This document shows positions 34,710 to 44,596 of a stretch of DNA of 64,000 nt, in pieces; position 1 is the first letter of the stretch, and each line of letters starts with the position of its first letter. Both the position numbers and the translations under genes were made by a program. Source of the DNA: Bacteroidota bacterium. Lineage in GTDB: Bacteria; Bacteroidota; Bacteroidia; Bacteroidales; CAIXZF01. A model generated the notes under the pieces. That model made no database searches, was not told where the DNA came from, and saw only the letters and a program-made list of their open reading frames with translations. The stretch spans positions 1 through 64,000 of the forward strand of contig JAKLIX010000011.1 in NCBI GenBank assembly GCA_022709385.1, given 5' to 3'.

Positions 34710-36353
34710 TCAGGCGGGCTTTTTCTTTTTTACCCTTTTCAGGCTCAGGAGGTTCATGGGATTACTGCCGAGGTTTGTAATCTGCATTCCGGTGAACCGG
34801 AGGACCTGGTCGTAATAAAGGACAACCACCGGTACATCGGTCATCATCAGGCTGTCCATTTTGCGGTAGAGGGTATTCCTTTTGCTTACATCTGTCTCAA
34901 GCCTGGCTTCCTGGTACATACGGTCGAATTCCCGGTTGGTGTACCGGGTGTAGTTGGGTCCGTAGGGTGTGTGGTTGTGAGAAACAAATAAAGAAAGGAA
35001 GTTTTCGGCATCCGGATAGTCAGCAATCCAGGAACCCCTGAAAAAATCAAGTTTTCCCTGAGCGATCATTTCCCTCATGCTGGCAGGCGGATGCACATCC
35101 AGCAGTATTTTGAATCCCAGTTCGTTCAATTGTTGCTGGATATAAGTAGCCAGGTCAAGGTAGGAGGCATTGGTCGACAAGGTGACCGGAGGCAGTCCGG
35201 CTCCCTGCGGGTAACCTGCAGCTGCAAGCAGGTCTCTTGCCCTGGCCGGGTCATAATCATAACCATAAGTAGCTGAACTGTCGAATGAGGGGAGACCGGG
35301 CGGAATAAAACCGTATATCCCCGGCATGCCGATGTTGTTCCTGAGATATCGCATCATTTTACTGCGGTCGAAGCCGTGGTTGACAGCCAGGCGGATTTCC
35401 TTTTTCAGAAGCGGGTTATCCTGCATACCGCTCTTTTCCGAAAGATTGAATCCCAGGTATTCTGTGTTCAGGTATGCCTGCGTCTGTAAAACGACCTTAC
35501 CCGCATATGCAGGATTCAGGCTGCCTTGCCGTGTAAGCAGTTCGTCCTTGTAACTGGCATCGATGCCCGACAAAAAGTCAAGATTACCCTTGATGAACTC
35601 GAGAAATACGGATTGTTTGTCAACGATGAAACTAATGGCAACGGCATCAAGATAAGGAAGATTGTTTGTGCCGTCTGTTTCAAAATAATGATCATTCCGG
35701 AGCATGATCAGTTTCACCCCTTCTTTCCAGTATTGAAATCTGAATGGACCCGTTCCGACGGGGTGTTTCCTGAAATCCTCGCGGTAGCGGGCGACGGCTT
35801 CGTGCGGAATGACTGAACAATACTGCATGCTCAGTATCCCGATGAAAGGCGGGAATGCTTCTTTCATCCTGATCAGCAGTGTCGAATCATCAGGAGCCTG
35901 GAAGCAACCTCCCGGAAAGTTCGTGTCTGCATTGCTGAAGACCCAAGCACCAGGCGAGGCTATTGATGGATCGATTATGCGTAAAAAGCTGTATACAAAG
36001 TCATCCGCTATTACTCTCCTGCCCCGGCCATCCTTAAAACAGGGATCATCATGAAAAAACACATCCTTACGCAAGTGAAATACGTAAGTAAGGCCGTTGT
36101 CCCTGACCTCCCAACTTTGAGCAATACAGGCTTCGGCCTCAAGCTTGTCATTCAGTTGTACCAGACCGTTGAAAAGCTGGTTCACTGCCCAGATATTCGC
36201 CTGGTTCCTGGCAAAAGCGGGATCCAGAGAGGTAATCCCCGCGGATTCATTGTACCTGAAGACGGTTTTACCGTTGTCACCCTCTTTTTTACAGGCAGCT
36301 ACTGTCAGAATAATACTAAAACACAGTAAGCAGTATGGCAAGTTGTTTCTCAT
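34710..36353 (-). CDS. family 5 peptide-binding lipoprotein (ABC transporter SBP)
   Basis: The 547-residue protein starts at ATG 36353 with a lipoprotein signal peptide whose lipobox ends TVAAC. The SBP_bac_5 layout follows: RYNESAGITSLDPAFARNQ, AWVFSNADT, HPVGTGPFRF, ILSMQYCSVIP, and FFRGSWIADYPDAENFL near the C terminus. Such proteins bind oligopeptides, nickel or similar ligands for Opp/Dpp-type ABC importers. No permease or ATPase gene is adjacent, so it is an orphan; the ligand is unknown. The neighbouring secreted peptidases make peptide uptake plausible. Confidence 0.85.
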   Translation of the reverse strand: MRNNLPYCLLCFSIILTVAACKKEGDNGKTVFRYNESAGITSLDPAFARNQANIWAVNQLFNGLVQLNDKLEAEACIAQSWEVRDNGLTYVFHLRKDVFFHDDPCFKDGRGRRVIADDFVYSFLRIIDPSIASPGAWVFSNADTNFPGGCFQAPDDSTLLIRMKEAFPPFIGILSMQYCSVIPHEAVARYREDFRKHPVGTGPFRFQYWKEGVKLIMLRNDHYFETDGTNNLPYLDAVAISFIVDKQSVFLEFIKGNLDFLSGIDASYKDELLTRQGSLNPAYAGKVVLQTQAYLNTEYLGFNLSEKSGMQDNPLLKKEIRLAVNHGFDRSKMMRYLRNNIGMPGIYGFIPPGLPSFDSSATYGYDYDPARARDLLAAAGYPQGAGLPPVTLSTNASYLDLATYIQQQLNELGFKILLDVHPPASMREMIAQGKLDFFRGSWIADYPDAENFLSLFVSHNHTPYGPNYTRYTNREFDRMYQEARLETDVSKRNTLYRKMDSLMMTDVPVVVLYYDQVLRFTGMQITNLGSNPMNLLSLKRVKKKKPA

Positions 36354-36373
36354 CAACAAAAGCAGAAGCAGGG

Positions 36374-36381
36374 CAAAGATA
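36374..36381 (-). promoter_or_regulatory. -7 box of the peptide-binding lipoprotein gene
   Basis: CAAAGATA reads TATCTTTG on the minus strand, 20 nt before ATG 36353, a perfect -7 element. No -33 match was found. Confidence 0.4.
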
Positions 36382-36404
36382 ATCAGCTTTCCATCTGCAG
36401 GAAA

Positions 36405-36425
36405 CGGAATATTCCGCTAATTTTG
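36405..36425 (+). promoter_or_regulatory. palindrome plus -7 box before the deiminase gene
   Basis: A perfect 12-bp palindrome, CGGAATATTCCG (36405-36416), is followed one base later by TAATTTTG (36418-36425), a perfect -7 element 38 nt before the deiminase ATG. A dimeric regulator bound to the palindrome would overlap polymerase contacts. The palindrome also lies 52 nt upstream of the divergent lipoprotein gene. Confidence 0.35.
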
Positions 36426-36463
36426 GACACTTTTTCAATGAACTTCAATAAATACAAACAACT

Positions 36464-38194
36464 ATGATGAAATACCCTTACCTCTGGTGCCTTCTGGTTT
36501 GTCTTTCATTCAGTGTACCTGCGTTTCCCCAGTCGGATCAGGAAAATGAACAGCTGACCCATGAAATGACAGCATCTGAAAAGATGCGTGCGCATGAAAT
36601 CGGGCTGCGCTTCGTGGCAACTCCTCCGCCTGCCGGACCGGTCAGAAATATTGCCGAGTTCGAACCTATGGAAGCAGTGCTGATCCGTTATCCTTTCGGC
36701 ATTCCGACAGCCCTGATCGCTGAAATGTCCCAGGATTGCAAGGTAATCACCATTGTCAGCAGCAGCAATCAGCAGACCACTGTCACCAATACCTATTCCG
36801 GCGCCGGGGTGAACCTGAGCAACTGCGATTTTCTGATTGCACCCTCCAATTCATACTGGACCAGGGATTATGGTCCCTGGTTCGTGCATTTCGGAGACAG
36901 GGAGACAGGGATAGTGGATTTTCCCTATAACAGGCCCAGGCCTCTCGATGACTCTATCCCGAAAATCCTGGCTGCCCAGCTGGGTATTCCCTGGTTTGGC
37001 ATGCCCTTGATCCATACGGGGGGAAATTATATGACTACCGGTTACGGGTATTCTGCAAGCACCGACCTTGTGATCAGCGAAAACCAGAATCTGTCGGTTT
37101 CGCAGATCGAACAACTTGCCTTTGACTATCTTGGCGTGGATACCTATGACTTGCTGCCCGACCCCAACAATACCTATATCGACCACATCGACTGCTGGGG
37201 AAAGTTTCTCGCACCCGACAAGGTGCTGATCCGGTCCGTACCTCCTACCCATCCACAATACAATGATATTGAAAATACGGCAGCCTATTTTTCTAACCTT
37301 GTCTCACCATACGGGAATAACTTCAAAGTATTCAGGGTGAATACGCCAAATAATCAACCCTATAGCAATTCACTGATACTGAATAAGAAAGTTCTGGTGC
37401 CCCTCATGAATCAGGTTCAGTACGACACGGCTGCCCTCCATGCTTATCAGACTGCCATGCCTGGATATGAAGTGCTCGGATTTACGGGTTTGTCGGGCAG
37501 TAACGGCTGGGCGTCCACGGATGCACTGCATTGCAGGACAATGGGCATTGCCGACCTGGGGATGCTTGAGATTCTGCACTATCCGCTGCTCGGTGTGCAG
37601 CCCCTGCTCAGTCAGTACACCCTTGAAGCCACTGTTACCCCATACAGCGGATATGGCCTGTATCCCGATTCAGTCCTACTTTATTACAAGGTGAATAATG
37701 GCAGTTATACGGCACTGCCCATGTATCCTTCCGGCAATAACCTTTTCGAGACGGATATTCCGGGTCAGACGGCAGGCAGCGTCGTGAGCTACTATATCTT
37801 TGCTGCCGATTCATCGGGCAGAAGAGAGTTTCATCCTTACACAGGCCCGGATGATCCTCATGTGTTTGAAACAGGCGTTGTTGGTACCGGACCCTCAATC
37901 GACGGTGGAAAACTCCTGACCGCCGGATTGAATGTCACACCCAATCCCTTTCGTTATGCCAGTACCTTCAGTTTCTCCCTTGCAGGGATTACACAAGTGA
38001 ATCTGTCAATTTACGATGTGCAGGGCCGCATGATCAGAACACTCATCGATCAGCCCTTGGGAGCGGGCCGTCACTTTTTTACCTGGGATGCCATGAATGA
38101 AAACGGTCAAAGGATGCCTGCAGGGATATATCTCGGAAAGCTCAGTGAGAACGGTCGTACGACGATTGTAAAACTCGTGCTGGCAGACAACTAA
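36464..38194 (+). CDS. secreted arginine deiminase of the PPAD family with T9SS sorting domain
   Basis: The 576-residue protein has a signal peptide (about 1-22), a PAD_porph catalytic domain (about 60-370), an Ig-like segment, and a C-terminal FlgD-like/T9SS tail that begins TPNPFRYASTF and ends VKLVLADN. Key residues of Porphyromonas peptidylarginine deiminase are all in place with a small offset: Asp135 (TRDYGPW), Arg157/Arg159 (NRPR), His241 and Asp243 (HIDCW), and Cys357 (STDALHC). The two arginines are the ones that bind the C-terminal carboxylate of peptidyl-arginine in PPAD, which favours that activity over agmatine deiminase. Secretion to the surface is expected. The adjacent M1 and M14 peptidases could supply C-terminal arginines. 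Confidence 0.88.
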   Translation: MMKYPYLWCLLVCLSFSVPAFPQSDQENEQLTHEMTASEKMRAHEIGLRFVATPPPAGPVRNIAEFEPMEAVLIRYPFGIPTALIAEMSQDCKVITIVSSSNQQTTVTNTYSGAGVNLSNCDFLIAPSNSYWTRDYGPWFVHFGDRETGIVDFPYNRPRPLDDSIPKILAAQLGIPWFGMPLIHTGGNYMTTGYGYSASTDLVISENQNLSVSQIEQLAFDYLGVDTYDLLPDPNNTYIDHIDCWGKFLAPDKVLIRSVPPTHPQYNDIENTAAYFSNLVSPYGNNFKVFRVNTPNNQPYSNSLILNKKVLVPLMNQVQYDTAALHAYQTAMPGYEVLGFTGLSGSNGWASTDALHCRTMGIADLGMLEILHYPLLGVQPLLSQYTLEATVTPYSGYGLYPDSVLLYYKVNNGSYTALPMYPSGNNLFETDIPGQTAGSVVSYYIFAADSSGRREFHPYTGPDDPHVFETGVVGTGPSIDGGKLLTAGLNVTPNPFRYASTFSFSLAGITQVNLSIYDVQGRMIRTLIDQPLGAGRHFFTWDAMNENGQRMPAGIYLGKLSENGRTTIVKLVLADN

Positions 38195-38243
38195 ACCATT
38201 CCGGATTTGTCATCTCATATATACCACGGTAATACTATATCTC

Positions 38244-40241
38244 ATGAATTTTAAGGTATTCCTTCTTACTGTCCTCTGTTTAGGCTTTCTCCAGACAAGG
38301 GCACAGGATTTCAGCAAGATGCGCGGGTCAGAAATTTGTCATCACAGGAAATCCCAGATTGGGGCGCCAGAAGCTGTCCTTTCACCAAACAGTCCGAAAC
38401 ATTCCTACGATGTGCTGAACTACTCCCTTACGCTTGATCTGTACGACTGTTTTATCAATCCTTATCCCAATAATTTTGACGGAACAGTCATCATCACTTT
38501 CCGTGTTGATTCGGTGCTGAACAGTATCAATCTGAATGCAGTCAACACATCGCTTGTCATTCAGTCGGTGAGCCTTGCCGGAGTGTCCTTTTCCCATACC
38601 GCCAATATCCTCACGATCATGCTCGACAGGGTTTACAATCCCGGAGAGATTGCGCAGGTGCAAATTGAATACGAACACCAGAATGTGACAGATAATGCTT
38701 TTTATGCTTCCGGAGGACTGGTGTTTACGGACTGTGAGCCAGAAGGGGCCCGCAAGTGGTTTCCCTGCTGGGACAAACCTTCGGATAAGGCAAAGTTTGA
38801 ACTCTTTGCCACTGTGCCTCTGAATGTTAAACTCGGGTCGAACGGGCGGCTGGAGGATTCAACCATCGTGGGAAATCAGCTGACTTACCACTGGATAAGC
38901 CGCGACCCGCTTCCCACTTACCTTGCCGTTCTCAGCGGAAAAGTCAACTACAACCTCGATATCGTGTACTGGACGAATCCTGCCAACCCCGGCGCTCCTC
39001 CCACCCCGATCCGTTTCTATTACAACCAGGGTGAAAATCCTTCGCAAATGAAAGCGCTCATTGGTGATGTATGTTCACTTTTCTCTGAAAAATTCGGGGA
39101 GCATCCCTTCGAAAAAAACGGCTTTGCAACCCTGAATAACCAGTTTTCGTGGGGAGGTATGGAAAACCAGACGCTCACCAGCCTCTGTCCGGGTTGCTGG
39201 TACGAAAGTCTGATCGTACACGAATTCGCCCACCAGTGGTTTGGTGATATGGTCACCTGCGCCACCTGGGCAGATATTTTCCTGAATGAAGGATTTGCCA
39301 CCTACCTGGAAGCCATCTGGCTGGAGCACAGCAGCGGTTATGCCGCCTATAAAGATGATGTGGATGCAAATGCCGATTCATACTTCAACGGGAACCCGGG
39401 CTGGCCTATCGTCAATCCCTCCTGGGCTGTGAACACCCCGACTTCAAGCCAGCTTTTCAACTATTCGATCACCTACGCAAAAGGTGCCTGCGTTTTACAC
39501 ATGCTCAGGTATGTGATGGGAGATTCGCTGTTCTTCCAGGGAGTGAAGGATTATGCAACGGATACGGTCAATATTAAATACCAGAGTGCCAGGGTTATCG
39601 ATCTGCAGGAGAAAATGGAGAATGCTTACGGCCAGTCTCTTGACTGGTTTTTCGATGAATGGCTGATGCAACCCAACCACCCTGTTTACCAGAATAGTTA
39701 TAACGTTACCAACCTGGGAAACGGGCAGTGGAAAGTAAACTTCTTTGCCAAACAAACACAAACCAACACCGTGTTTTTTAACATGCCCCTGGAATTGAGG
39801 GTTAAGTTCACGGATGGTACGGACACGATCTTCAGGGTGATGAATGATGTGAATAACCAACTATTCAGTTTTATCTTTCTGAAACAACCCCAGCAACTCA
39901 CCTTCGACCCGGCCGACCAGATTGTTTTGAAACAGGGATTCACGAATGTTGCCGTGACTGGCCCGGAAGGAAGTCCCATGACCTACGGACTGACTCAGAA
40001 CTTTCCGAATCCTTTCCGCGAAGAAAGCGAGTTTTATTATACTGTCCCTGAAAAGGTCCGGGTGAGGGTGCAACTGACTGATGCTGCAGGAAGGATGATC
40101 AGGGAAATATTCGAAGGGGAGCAGCCTGCCGGGACATACGGCATCCAGCTTTCAAACAGGGACCTGAAGCCGGGAGTGTATTTTTATACCCTGAGAGCCG
40201 GGGATTACATGGCCACCCGAAGTTTTATTCTGCTCGACTGA
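38244..40241 (+). CDS. secreted M1 aminopeptidase with T9SS sorting domain
   Basis: The 665-residue zinc aminopeptidase has a signal peptide, the N-terminal M1 beta-domain, exopeptidase motif GGMENQTL, and the gluzincin motif HEFAHQWFGD with the third ligand Glu in FLNEGFATYLEA. The C terminus has the T9SS sorting domain beginning QNFPNPFREESEF and ending ATRSFILLD. It probably removes N-terminal residues from extracellular peptides, complementing the M14 carboxypeptidases. Its 3' end overlaps lon (opposite strand) by 17 nt. Confidence 0.92.
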   Translation: MNFKVFLLTVLCLGFLQTRAQDFSKMRGSEICHHRKSQIGAPEAVLSPNSPKHSYDVLNYSLTLDLYDCFINPYPNNFDGTVIITFRVDSVLNSINLNAVNTSLVIQSVSLAGVSFSHTANILTIMLDRVYNPGEIAQVQIEYEHQNVTDNAFYASGGLVFTDCEPEGARKWFPCWDKPSDKAKFELFATVPLNVKLGSNGRLEDSTIVGNQLTYHWISRDPLPTYLAVLSGKVNYNLDIVYWTNPANPGAPPTPIRFYYNQGENPSQMKALIGDVCSLFSEKFGEHPFEKNGFATLNNQFSWGGMENQTLTSLCPGCWYESLIVHEFAHQWFGDMVTCATWADIFLNEGFATYLEAIWLEHSSGYAAYKDDVDANADSYFNGNPGWPIVNPSWAVNTPTSSQLFNYSITYAKGACVLHMLRYVMGDSLFFQGVKDYATDTVNIKYQSARVIDLQEKMENAYGQSLDWFFDEWLMQPNHPVYQNSYNVTNLGNGQWKVNFFAKQTQTNTVFFNMPLELRVKFTDGTDTIFRVMNDVNNQLFSFIFLKQPQQLTFDPADQIVLKQGFTNVAVTGPEGSPMTYGLTQNFPNPFREESEFYYTVPEKVRVRVQLTDAAGRMIREIFEGEQPAGTYGIQLSNRDLKPGVYFYTLRAGDYMATRSFILLD

Positions 40242-42672
40242 CGTTTTCCTCCAAGGCCAGTCCGATCACTTCCATCATGTTCTCCACCAGGTGGAATTCC
40301 AGTCCGTGGAGATAGTCCTCCTTGACTTCCTTCAGGTCTTTCCTGTTTTCGAGCGAAAGGATGATCTGGGTTAGTTTGGCCCGTTTTGCAGCCAGGATTT
40401 TTTCCTTGATGCCTCCTACCGGCAATACTTTTCCCCTCAGGGTGATTTCACCCGTCATGGCGAGGCCGGGCCGGATCTTTCTCCCGGTAAATGCCGATAC
40501 CAGTGCCGTAAAAATTGTAATACCCGCAGACGGACCGTCCTTGGGAGTAGCTCCCTCGGGTACGTGAATGTGGACATGATAATCTTCAAAAACGGTATTC
40601 CCCAGGCCAAGTGCCGGTGCATGTGATTTCAGGTATTCGAAAGCCAGGGTGGCAGATTCCTTCATCACCTCGCCCAGATTGCCCGTCAGAGTGAGATCAC
40701 CTTTGCCTTTACTGAGACTTACTTCCACAAACAGGATCTCCCCTCCTACCGGTGTCCAGGCAAGCCCGGTCACCACCCCGGGAATCCGGATACGGGTATC
40801 TTTTTCCTTCTGATATGGCGCAGGCCCGAGGATTCTTTCGAGGTCGGCCATACTGATTTTTTTATTGTACTTCTCTCCTTCAACAATATACCGGGCATTG
40901 CTGCGGAGAATTCTTGCGACTGTCTTCTCCAGCAACCTGACACCAGATTCCCGGGTATATAATTCAATGATCTTTTCAAGGATGTCATCCGTGAAGACTA
41001 CCTGAGAGGCTCTTATTCCATGCTCTTTTAACTGTTTGGGAATCAAATGTTTTTTTGCGATCTGGATTTTTTCTTCGAGCAGGTAGCCATTGATCTCAAT
41101 CACTTCCATACGGTCGGTGAGCGCAGGATGTATGGTACTAAGCGTATTGGCAGTGGCAATAAACATGACACGTGACAGGTCATAGTTGATCTCAAGGAAA
41201 TTATCGTAGAAAGCGCTGTTTTGTTCCGGGTCGAGCACTTCCAGCAAGGCGGCGGACGGGTCACCGTTGATGTTCATACCCAGCACCTTGTCGATCTCAT
41301 CAAGGACAAAGACAGGATTAGACGATTTTGCTTTGCGGATGGACTGAATGATCCTGCCTGGCATGGCTCCGATATAGGTACGGCGGTGCCCCCTGATTTC
41401 AGCTTCATCTCTGAGGCCGCCCAGTGACATTCTGACATATTTTCTTCCGACTGCCCTGGCGATAGATCGTCCGAGAGAGGTTTTACCGACTCCCGGTGGT
41501 CCCACAAGGCAAAGAATGGGTGATTTGATGTCATCCTTTAGTTTCAGCACAGCCAGGTATTCAATGATCCGCTGTTTAACTTTCTCAAGACCGTAGTGGT
41601 CGGCATCCAGGACCCGCTGGGCATTCTTCAGGTCGAAATTATCATTTGTAAACTCATTCCAGGGCAGTTCCACCATCACATCGAGATAATTGGCCTGAAT
41701 CGAGTACTCTGCTGCCATGGGATTCATTCGCTGCAGCTTCAGAAACTCCCGCGTAAAGGTCTCTTCGACTTCCTTGCTCCATTTCCTGTTCCTCGATTTA
41801 TCCCTGAGCTCATTCATATGCTGTTCGTTGGGATTCATGCCAAGCTCTTCCTGTATGGTCTTCAACTGCTGGCTGAGGAAATAGTCTCTTTGCTGCTTGT
41901 CGATATCGGTTTTAACTTTATCCTGGATCTGGTTCTTCAATTCGAGCATCTGCAAGTCATGGGTAAGGGCACTCAGAACAAGCTGCGCTCTTTCGTTCAG
42001 GTCAGGCACCTCAAGTAACTTCTGTTTTTCGGCCAGGTCCACATTCAGGTTTGAAGCGACGAAATTGACCAGGAAGGCCGGACTTTCGATATTCCGGATG
42101 GCAAAAGCGGCATCTGAAGGAATCTGCGGCGACATCCGGATGATCTGTATGGCCAGGTCTTTAATGGATGCGATCAGGGCTTTGAACTCCCTGGACTTGG
42201 TTTTCGTTCGAACAGTATCAAATTGTCTTACACTTGCCTTGAAATATGGATCCACCTGAAGGGGTTCCACGATCTGGAATCGCTTCTTGCCCTGTATGAT
42301 AGCTGTGGTACTGCCGTCTGGCATCTGGAGCAGGCGCATGATGCTGGCAACCGTTCCCACACTGTGAATATCCTTGAACTCAGGATCTTCAACCTCTGCT
42401 TCCTTTTGGGCAACAACACCGATCGTCTTATTTCCCTTATAGGATTCCTTGATAAGCCTGATGGATTTGTCCCTGCCCACGGTGATCGGTATAACGACTC
42501 CCGGAAAAAGTACTGTGTTCCTGAGTGGCAGGATGGGCAGGACTTCCGGAACGTCTTCCGCATTCATCTGATCCTCCTCCTCCTGCGATAGCAGCGGGAT
42601 AAACTCTGTTTCTCCTTCGTAAAGATCCGACAACTGCAGCAGGTCGGGTTTCATATGAGGGTATTTTTTCAT
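40225..42672 (-). CDS. lon: Lon protease (endopeptidase La)
   Basis: The 815-residue AAA+ protease degrades misfolded and regulatory proteins. It has the N-terminal substrate domain ([20 protein letters not shown]), AAA+ Walker [16 protein letters not shown] and Walker [10 protein letters not shown], and the Ser-Lys catalytic dyad: Ser in [11 protein letters not shown] and Lys in [13 protein letters not shown]. The AAA/Ser order and length fit LonA. It is monocistronic, with a 288-nt spacer upstream. Confidence 0.96.
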   Translation of the reverse strand: MKKYPHMKPDLLQLSDLYEGETEFIPLLSQEEEDQMNAEDVPEVLPILPLRNTVLFPGVVIPITVGRDKSIRLIKESYKGNKTIGVVAQKEAEVEDPEFKDIHSVGTVASIMRLLQMPDGSTTAIIQGKKRFQIVEPLQVDPYFKASVRQFDTVRTKTKSREFKALIASIKDLAIQIIRMSPQIPSDAAFAIRNIESPAFLVNFVASNLNVDLAEKQKLLEVPDLNERAQLVLSALTHDLQMLELKNQIQDKVKTDIDKQQRDYFLSQQLKTIQEELGMNPNEQHMNELRDKSRNRKWSKEVEETFTREFLKLQRMNPMAAEYSIQANYLDVMVELPWNEFTNDNFDLKNAQRVLDADHYGLEKVKQRIIEYLAVLKLKDDIKSPILCLVGPPGVGKTSLGRSIARAVGRKYVRMSLGGLRDEAEIRGHRRTYIGAMPGRIIQSIRKAKSSNPVFVLDEIDKVLGMNINGDPSAALLEVLDPEQNSAFYDNFLEINYDLSRVMFIATANTLSTIHPALTDRMEVIEINGYLLEEKIQIAKKHLIPKQLKEHGIRASQVVFTDDILEKIIELYTRESGVRLLEKTVARILRSNARYIVEGEKYNKKISMADLERILGPAPYQKEKDTRIRIPGVVTGLAWTPVGGEILFVEVSLSKGKGDLTLTGNLGEVMKESATLAFEYLKSHAPALGLGNTVFEDYHVHIHVPEGATPKDGPSAGITIFTALVSAFTGRKIRPGLAMTGEITLRGKVLPVGGIKEKILAAKRAKLTQIILSLENRKDLKEVKEDYLHGLEFHLVENMMEVIGLALEENVSRAE

Positions 42673-42960
42673 TCCTTGTATCGATTTCCTAATGCCGTAA
42701 GGATGGACTCCGGGATTAGGTTACTTCCCGGATCATGCATGACATTGTGTCAAAAACAAATTAGGCAGTCCATTTGTCAATTAACGTGCCACACCAATCA
42801 ACACCTGAAATCCGCTTGTGTTTATGCTCATCTGTCGATAAATCTGGAAACACACAGCGCATTCCTGTGTTCTTTCGGTATGGTGTGAGTAATGCCATAC
42901 ACCACAATAGTGAATAATTTCCGCAGACTCATTCCGTTTCGGTATATATACAGAATAGGC
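42673..42960. other. 288-nt spacer between glmU-like gene and lon
   Basis: No gene is recognised here. It contains GTATGG (42878-42883) inverted as CCATAC (42895-42900), overlapping a TGGTGT/ACACCA inverted pair (42881-42886, 42899-42904), and the palindrome GTATATATAC (42942-42951). No perfect -7 box for lon is visible. Confidence 0.4.
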
Positions 42961-44145
42961 TTAGTGCTCTCTGCGGTAGGGGAAAGTCAGGTAGAACACT
43001 TCCTGCAGAATGTTTTCGTCTTCCGGGGTGAGTTCCATATTCCTTCTCTTCATGACGAGTGTGGCCACATGGATGGCTTTGATCAGGTCATAGGTCTGGA
43101 ATCCGGAAGCCCCCCCCCATGAAAATGAAGGAATGAAATTTCTTGGGAAGCCTGTTCCGAAAACATTGGCAAACACACCAATCACTGTACCGGTATTGAT
43201 CATGGTGCTGATACCGGTTTTGGAATGGTCACCCATGATCATTCCGCAAAACTGCAGGTTGGTATTAATGAAGGACTGATCGGGATAATTCCAGACTCTG
43301 ACAACATCATAGGTGTTTTTGAGATTGGAGTTGTTGGTATTGGCACCAAGATTACACCACTCGGCAATAACCGAATGGCCGATAAAGCCGTCGTGCGCCT
43401 TGTTCGAATACCCGAAAAAAACGCTGTTGTTCACTTCGCCGCCGATCTTGCAGTGAGGACCGATGGTCGTACCACCGTATATCTTTGTCCCCATTTTAAG
43501 GACACTGTGATCGAGCATGGCAAACGGACCTCTCACAAGAGAACCTTCCATGATTTCAGTATGTCTGCCAATGTATATGGGCCCCTGGCTTGCATTCAGG
43601 CTGGCAAATTCCACTACTGCCCCTTCTTCGATAAAGATATTCTCCCTGCCAATGATGTTGTTCGACGAACTGATCGCAGCAGAGGTTTTGCCCTTTGTCA
43701 ATATTCCGAAATCGTGGATCAAGGCAATACTGTTCAGGTTGAAAATATCCCAGCAGTAATTGATCTTGTCGAAGGCGGTGTCAATGCTCACTTCTTCCAA
43801 TTCACCCGATTTGACATTGCGATCGAGTTCTTCTGCTGTCAGGTGATAAGCCACCAGGACATCCTCCCTGATCATCACCTGCCCGGGATGAAGTGCCTGT
43901 ATCTTTTCCACCAGTTCAGGATTGGGAAGTATGGATCCGTTGATCAGGATGTTGTTGGCTCCCCTGATCACGGGATATTTGATGCTGAGATAAGGTTCCG
44001 TTAGACTGGATGTGCCTGTACCAAGGTAATGCTCCCATTTCTCACGGATAGTCAGGATACCGACGCGGATGTCGGCGATCGGTCTCAGAAAAGTCAATGG
44101 CAACAAGTCGTCGCGGTGGACATCATCAAACAGAATATAATTCAT
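42961..44145 (-). CDS. GlmU-family sugar nucleotidyltransferase-like protein
   Basis: The 394-residue protein resembles the Bacteroidota alternative GlmU family. An N-terminal nucleotidyltransferase-like part begins NYILFDDVHRDDLLPLTFLRP, and the C-terminal half is a left-handed beta-helix of hexapeptide repeats (IIGRENIFIEEGAVVEF, GPIYIGRHTEIMEGS, KIYGGTTIGPHCKIGG), ending GASGFQTYDLIKAI. GlmU makes UDP-N-acetylglucosamine for the envelope; whether both activities are present here is not certain because the nucleotide-binding signature is weak. ATG 44145 is chosen over an in-frame GTG at 44151. A terminator separates it from rpmE2, so it must have its own promoter, which I could not identify. 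Confidence 0.75.
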   Translation of the reverse strand: MNYILFDDVHRDDLLPLTFLRPIADIRVGILTIREKWEHYLGTGTSSLTEPYLSIKYPVIRGANNILINGSILPNPELVEKIQALHPGQVMIREDVLVAYHLTAEELDRNVKSGELEEVSIDTAFDKINYCWDIFNLNSIALIHDFGILTKGKTSAAISSSNNIIGRENIFIEEGAVVEFASLNASQGPIYIGRHTEIMEGSLVRGPFAMLDHSVLKMGTKIYGGTTIGPHCKIGGEVNNSVFFGYSNKAHDGFIGHSVIAEWCNLGANTNNSNLKNTYDVVRVWNYPDQSFINTNLQFCGMIMGDHSKTGISTMINTGTVIGVFANVFGTGFPRNFIPSFSWGGASGFQTYDLIKAIHVATLVMKRRNMELTPEDENILQEVFYLTFPYRREH

Positions 44146-44210
44146 AACCACTTGCGTTTATGGTGGATAGATTTGAAATGTATGGTTAACGAAATCTTTA
44201 GCAAAATATT

Positions 44211-44241
44211 AAAAAAAAATCCCGGTTTTGCCGGGATTTTT
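44211..44241 (-). terminator. intrinsic terminator of rpmE2
   Basis: A perfect 11-bp stem (44215-44225 with 44231-44241, core CCCGG/CCGGG) surrounds a 5-nt loop and is followed on the minus strand by a 9-nt T run (44211-44219). It lies 20 nt past the rpmE2 stop. Confidence 0.85.
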
Positions 44242-44260
44242 CAAATCTTATTAACATCTG

Positions 44261-44530
44261 TTATTTCTTTTCCTTCAGGTCAAGGTGCTTCTGATACCGG
44301 CTCTTAAACTTGTCAACCCTGCCTGCCGTGTCAACCAGTTTGATCTTACCTGTGAAGAAGGGATGGGAAGTATGCGAAATCTCAAGCTTCACAAGCGGAT
44401 ATTCCTTGCCATCCTCCCAGGTGATGGTATCTTTGGTTTGTACAGTGGACCTGGTGACAAAGCTGTAGTCGTTGGACATGTCTTTGAATACGACAAAACG
44501 GTAATCTTTCGGATGAATATCTTTCTTCAT
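44261..44530 (-). CDS. rpmE2: 50S ribosomal protein L31 type B
   Basis: The 89-residue L31 starts [18 protein letters not shown] and contains [21 protein letters not shown], the L31 signature. It has no cysteines, so it is the zinc-independent B type, usual for this phylum. It is monocistronic with a clear promoter and terminator. Confidence 0.96.
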   Translation of the reverse strand: MKKDIHPKDYRFVVFKDMSNDYSFVTRSTVQTKDTITWEDGKEYPLVKLEISHTSHPFFTGKIKLVDTAGRVDKFKSRYQKHLDLKEKK

Positions 44531-44549
44531 GGTCTTGGTTTTGGGCGTG

Positions 44550-44580
44550 CAAAATTATATATTTTCAATCACAAACCAAA
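44550..44580 (-). promoter_or_regulatory. promoter of rpmE2
   Basis: On the minus strand TTTG (44577-44580) is followed after 19 nt by TAATTTTG (44550-44557), a perfect -7 box, 19 nt before the ATG. Confidence 0.55.
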
Positions 44581-44596
44581 ATTCTCGTAAATATTC

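Noticed and set aside
42673..42960. Small RNA or heat-shock operator upstream of lon
   Set aside because: Short overlapping inverted repeats are present, but there is no promoter, no terminator and no CIRCE-like 9-bp repeat.
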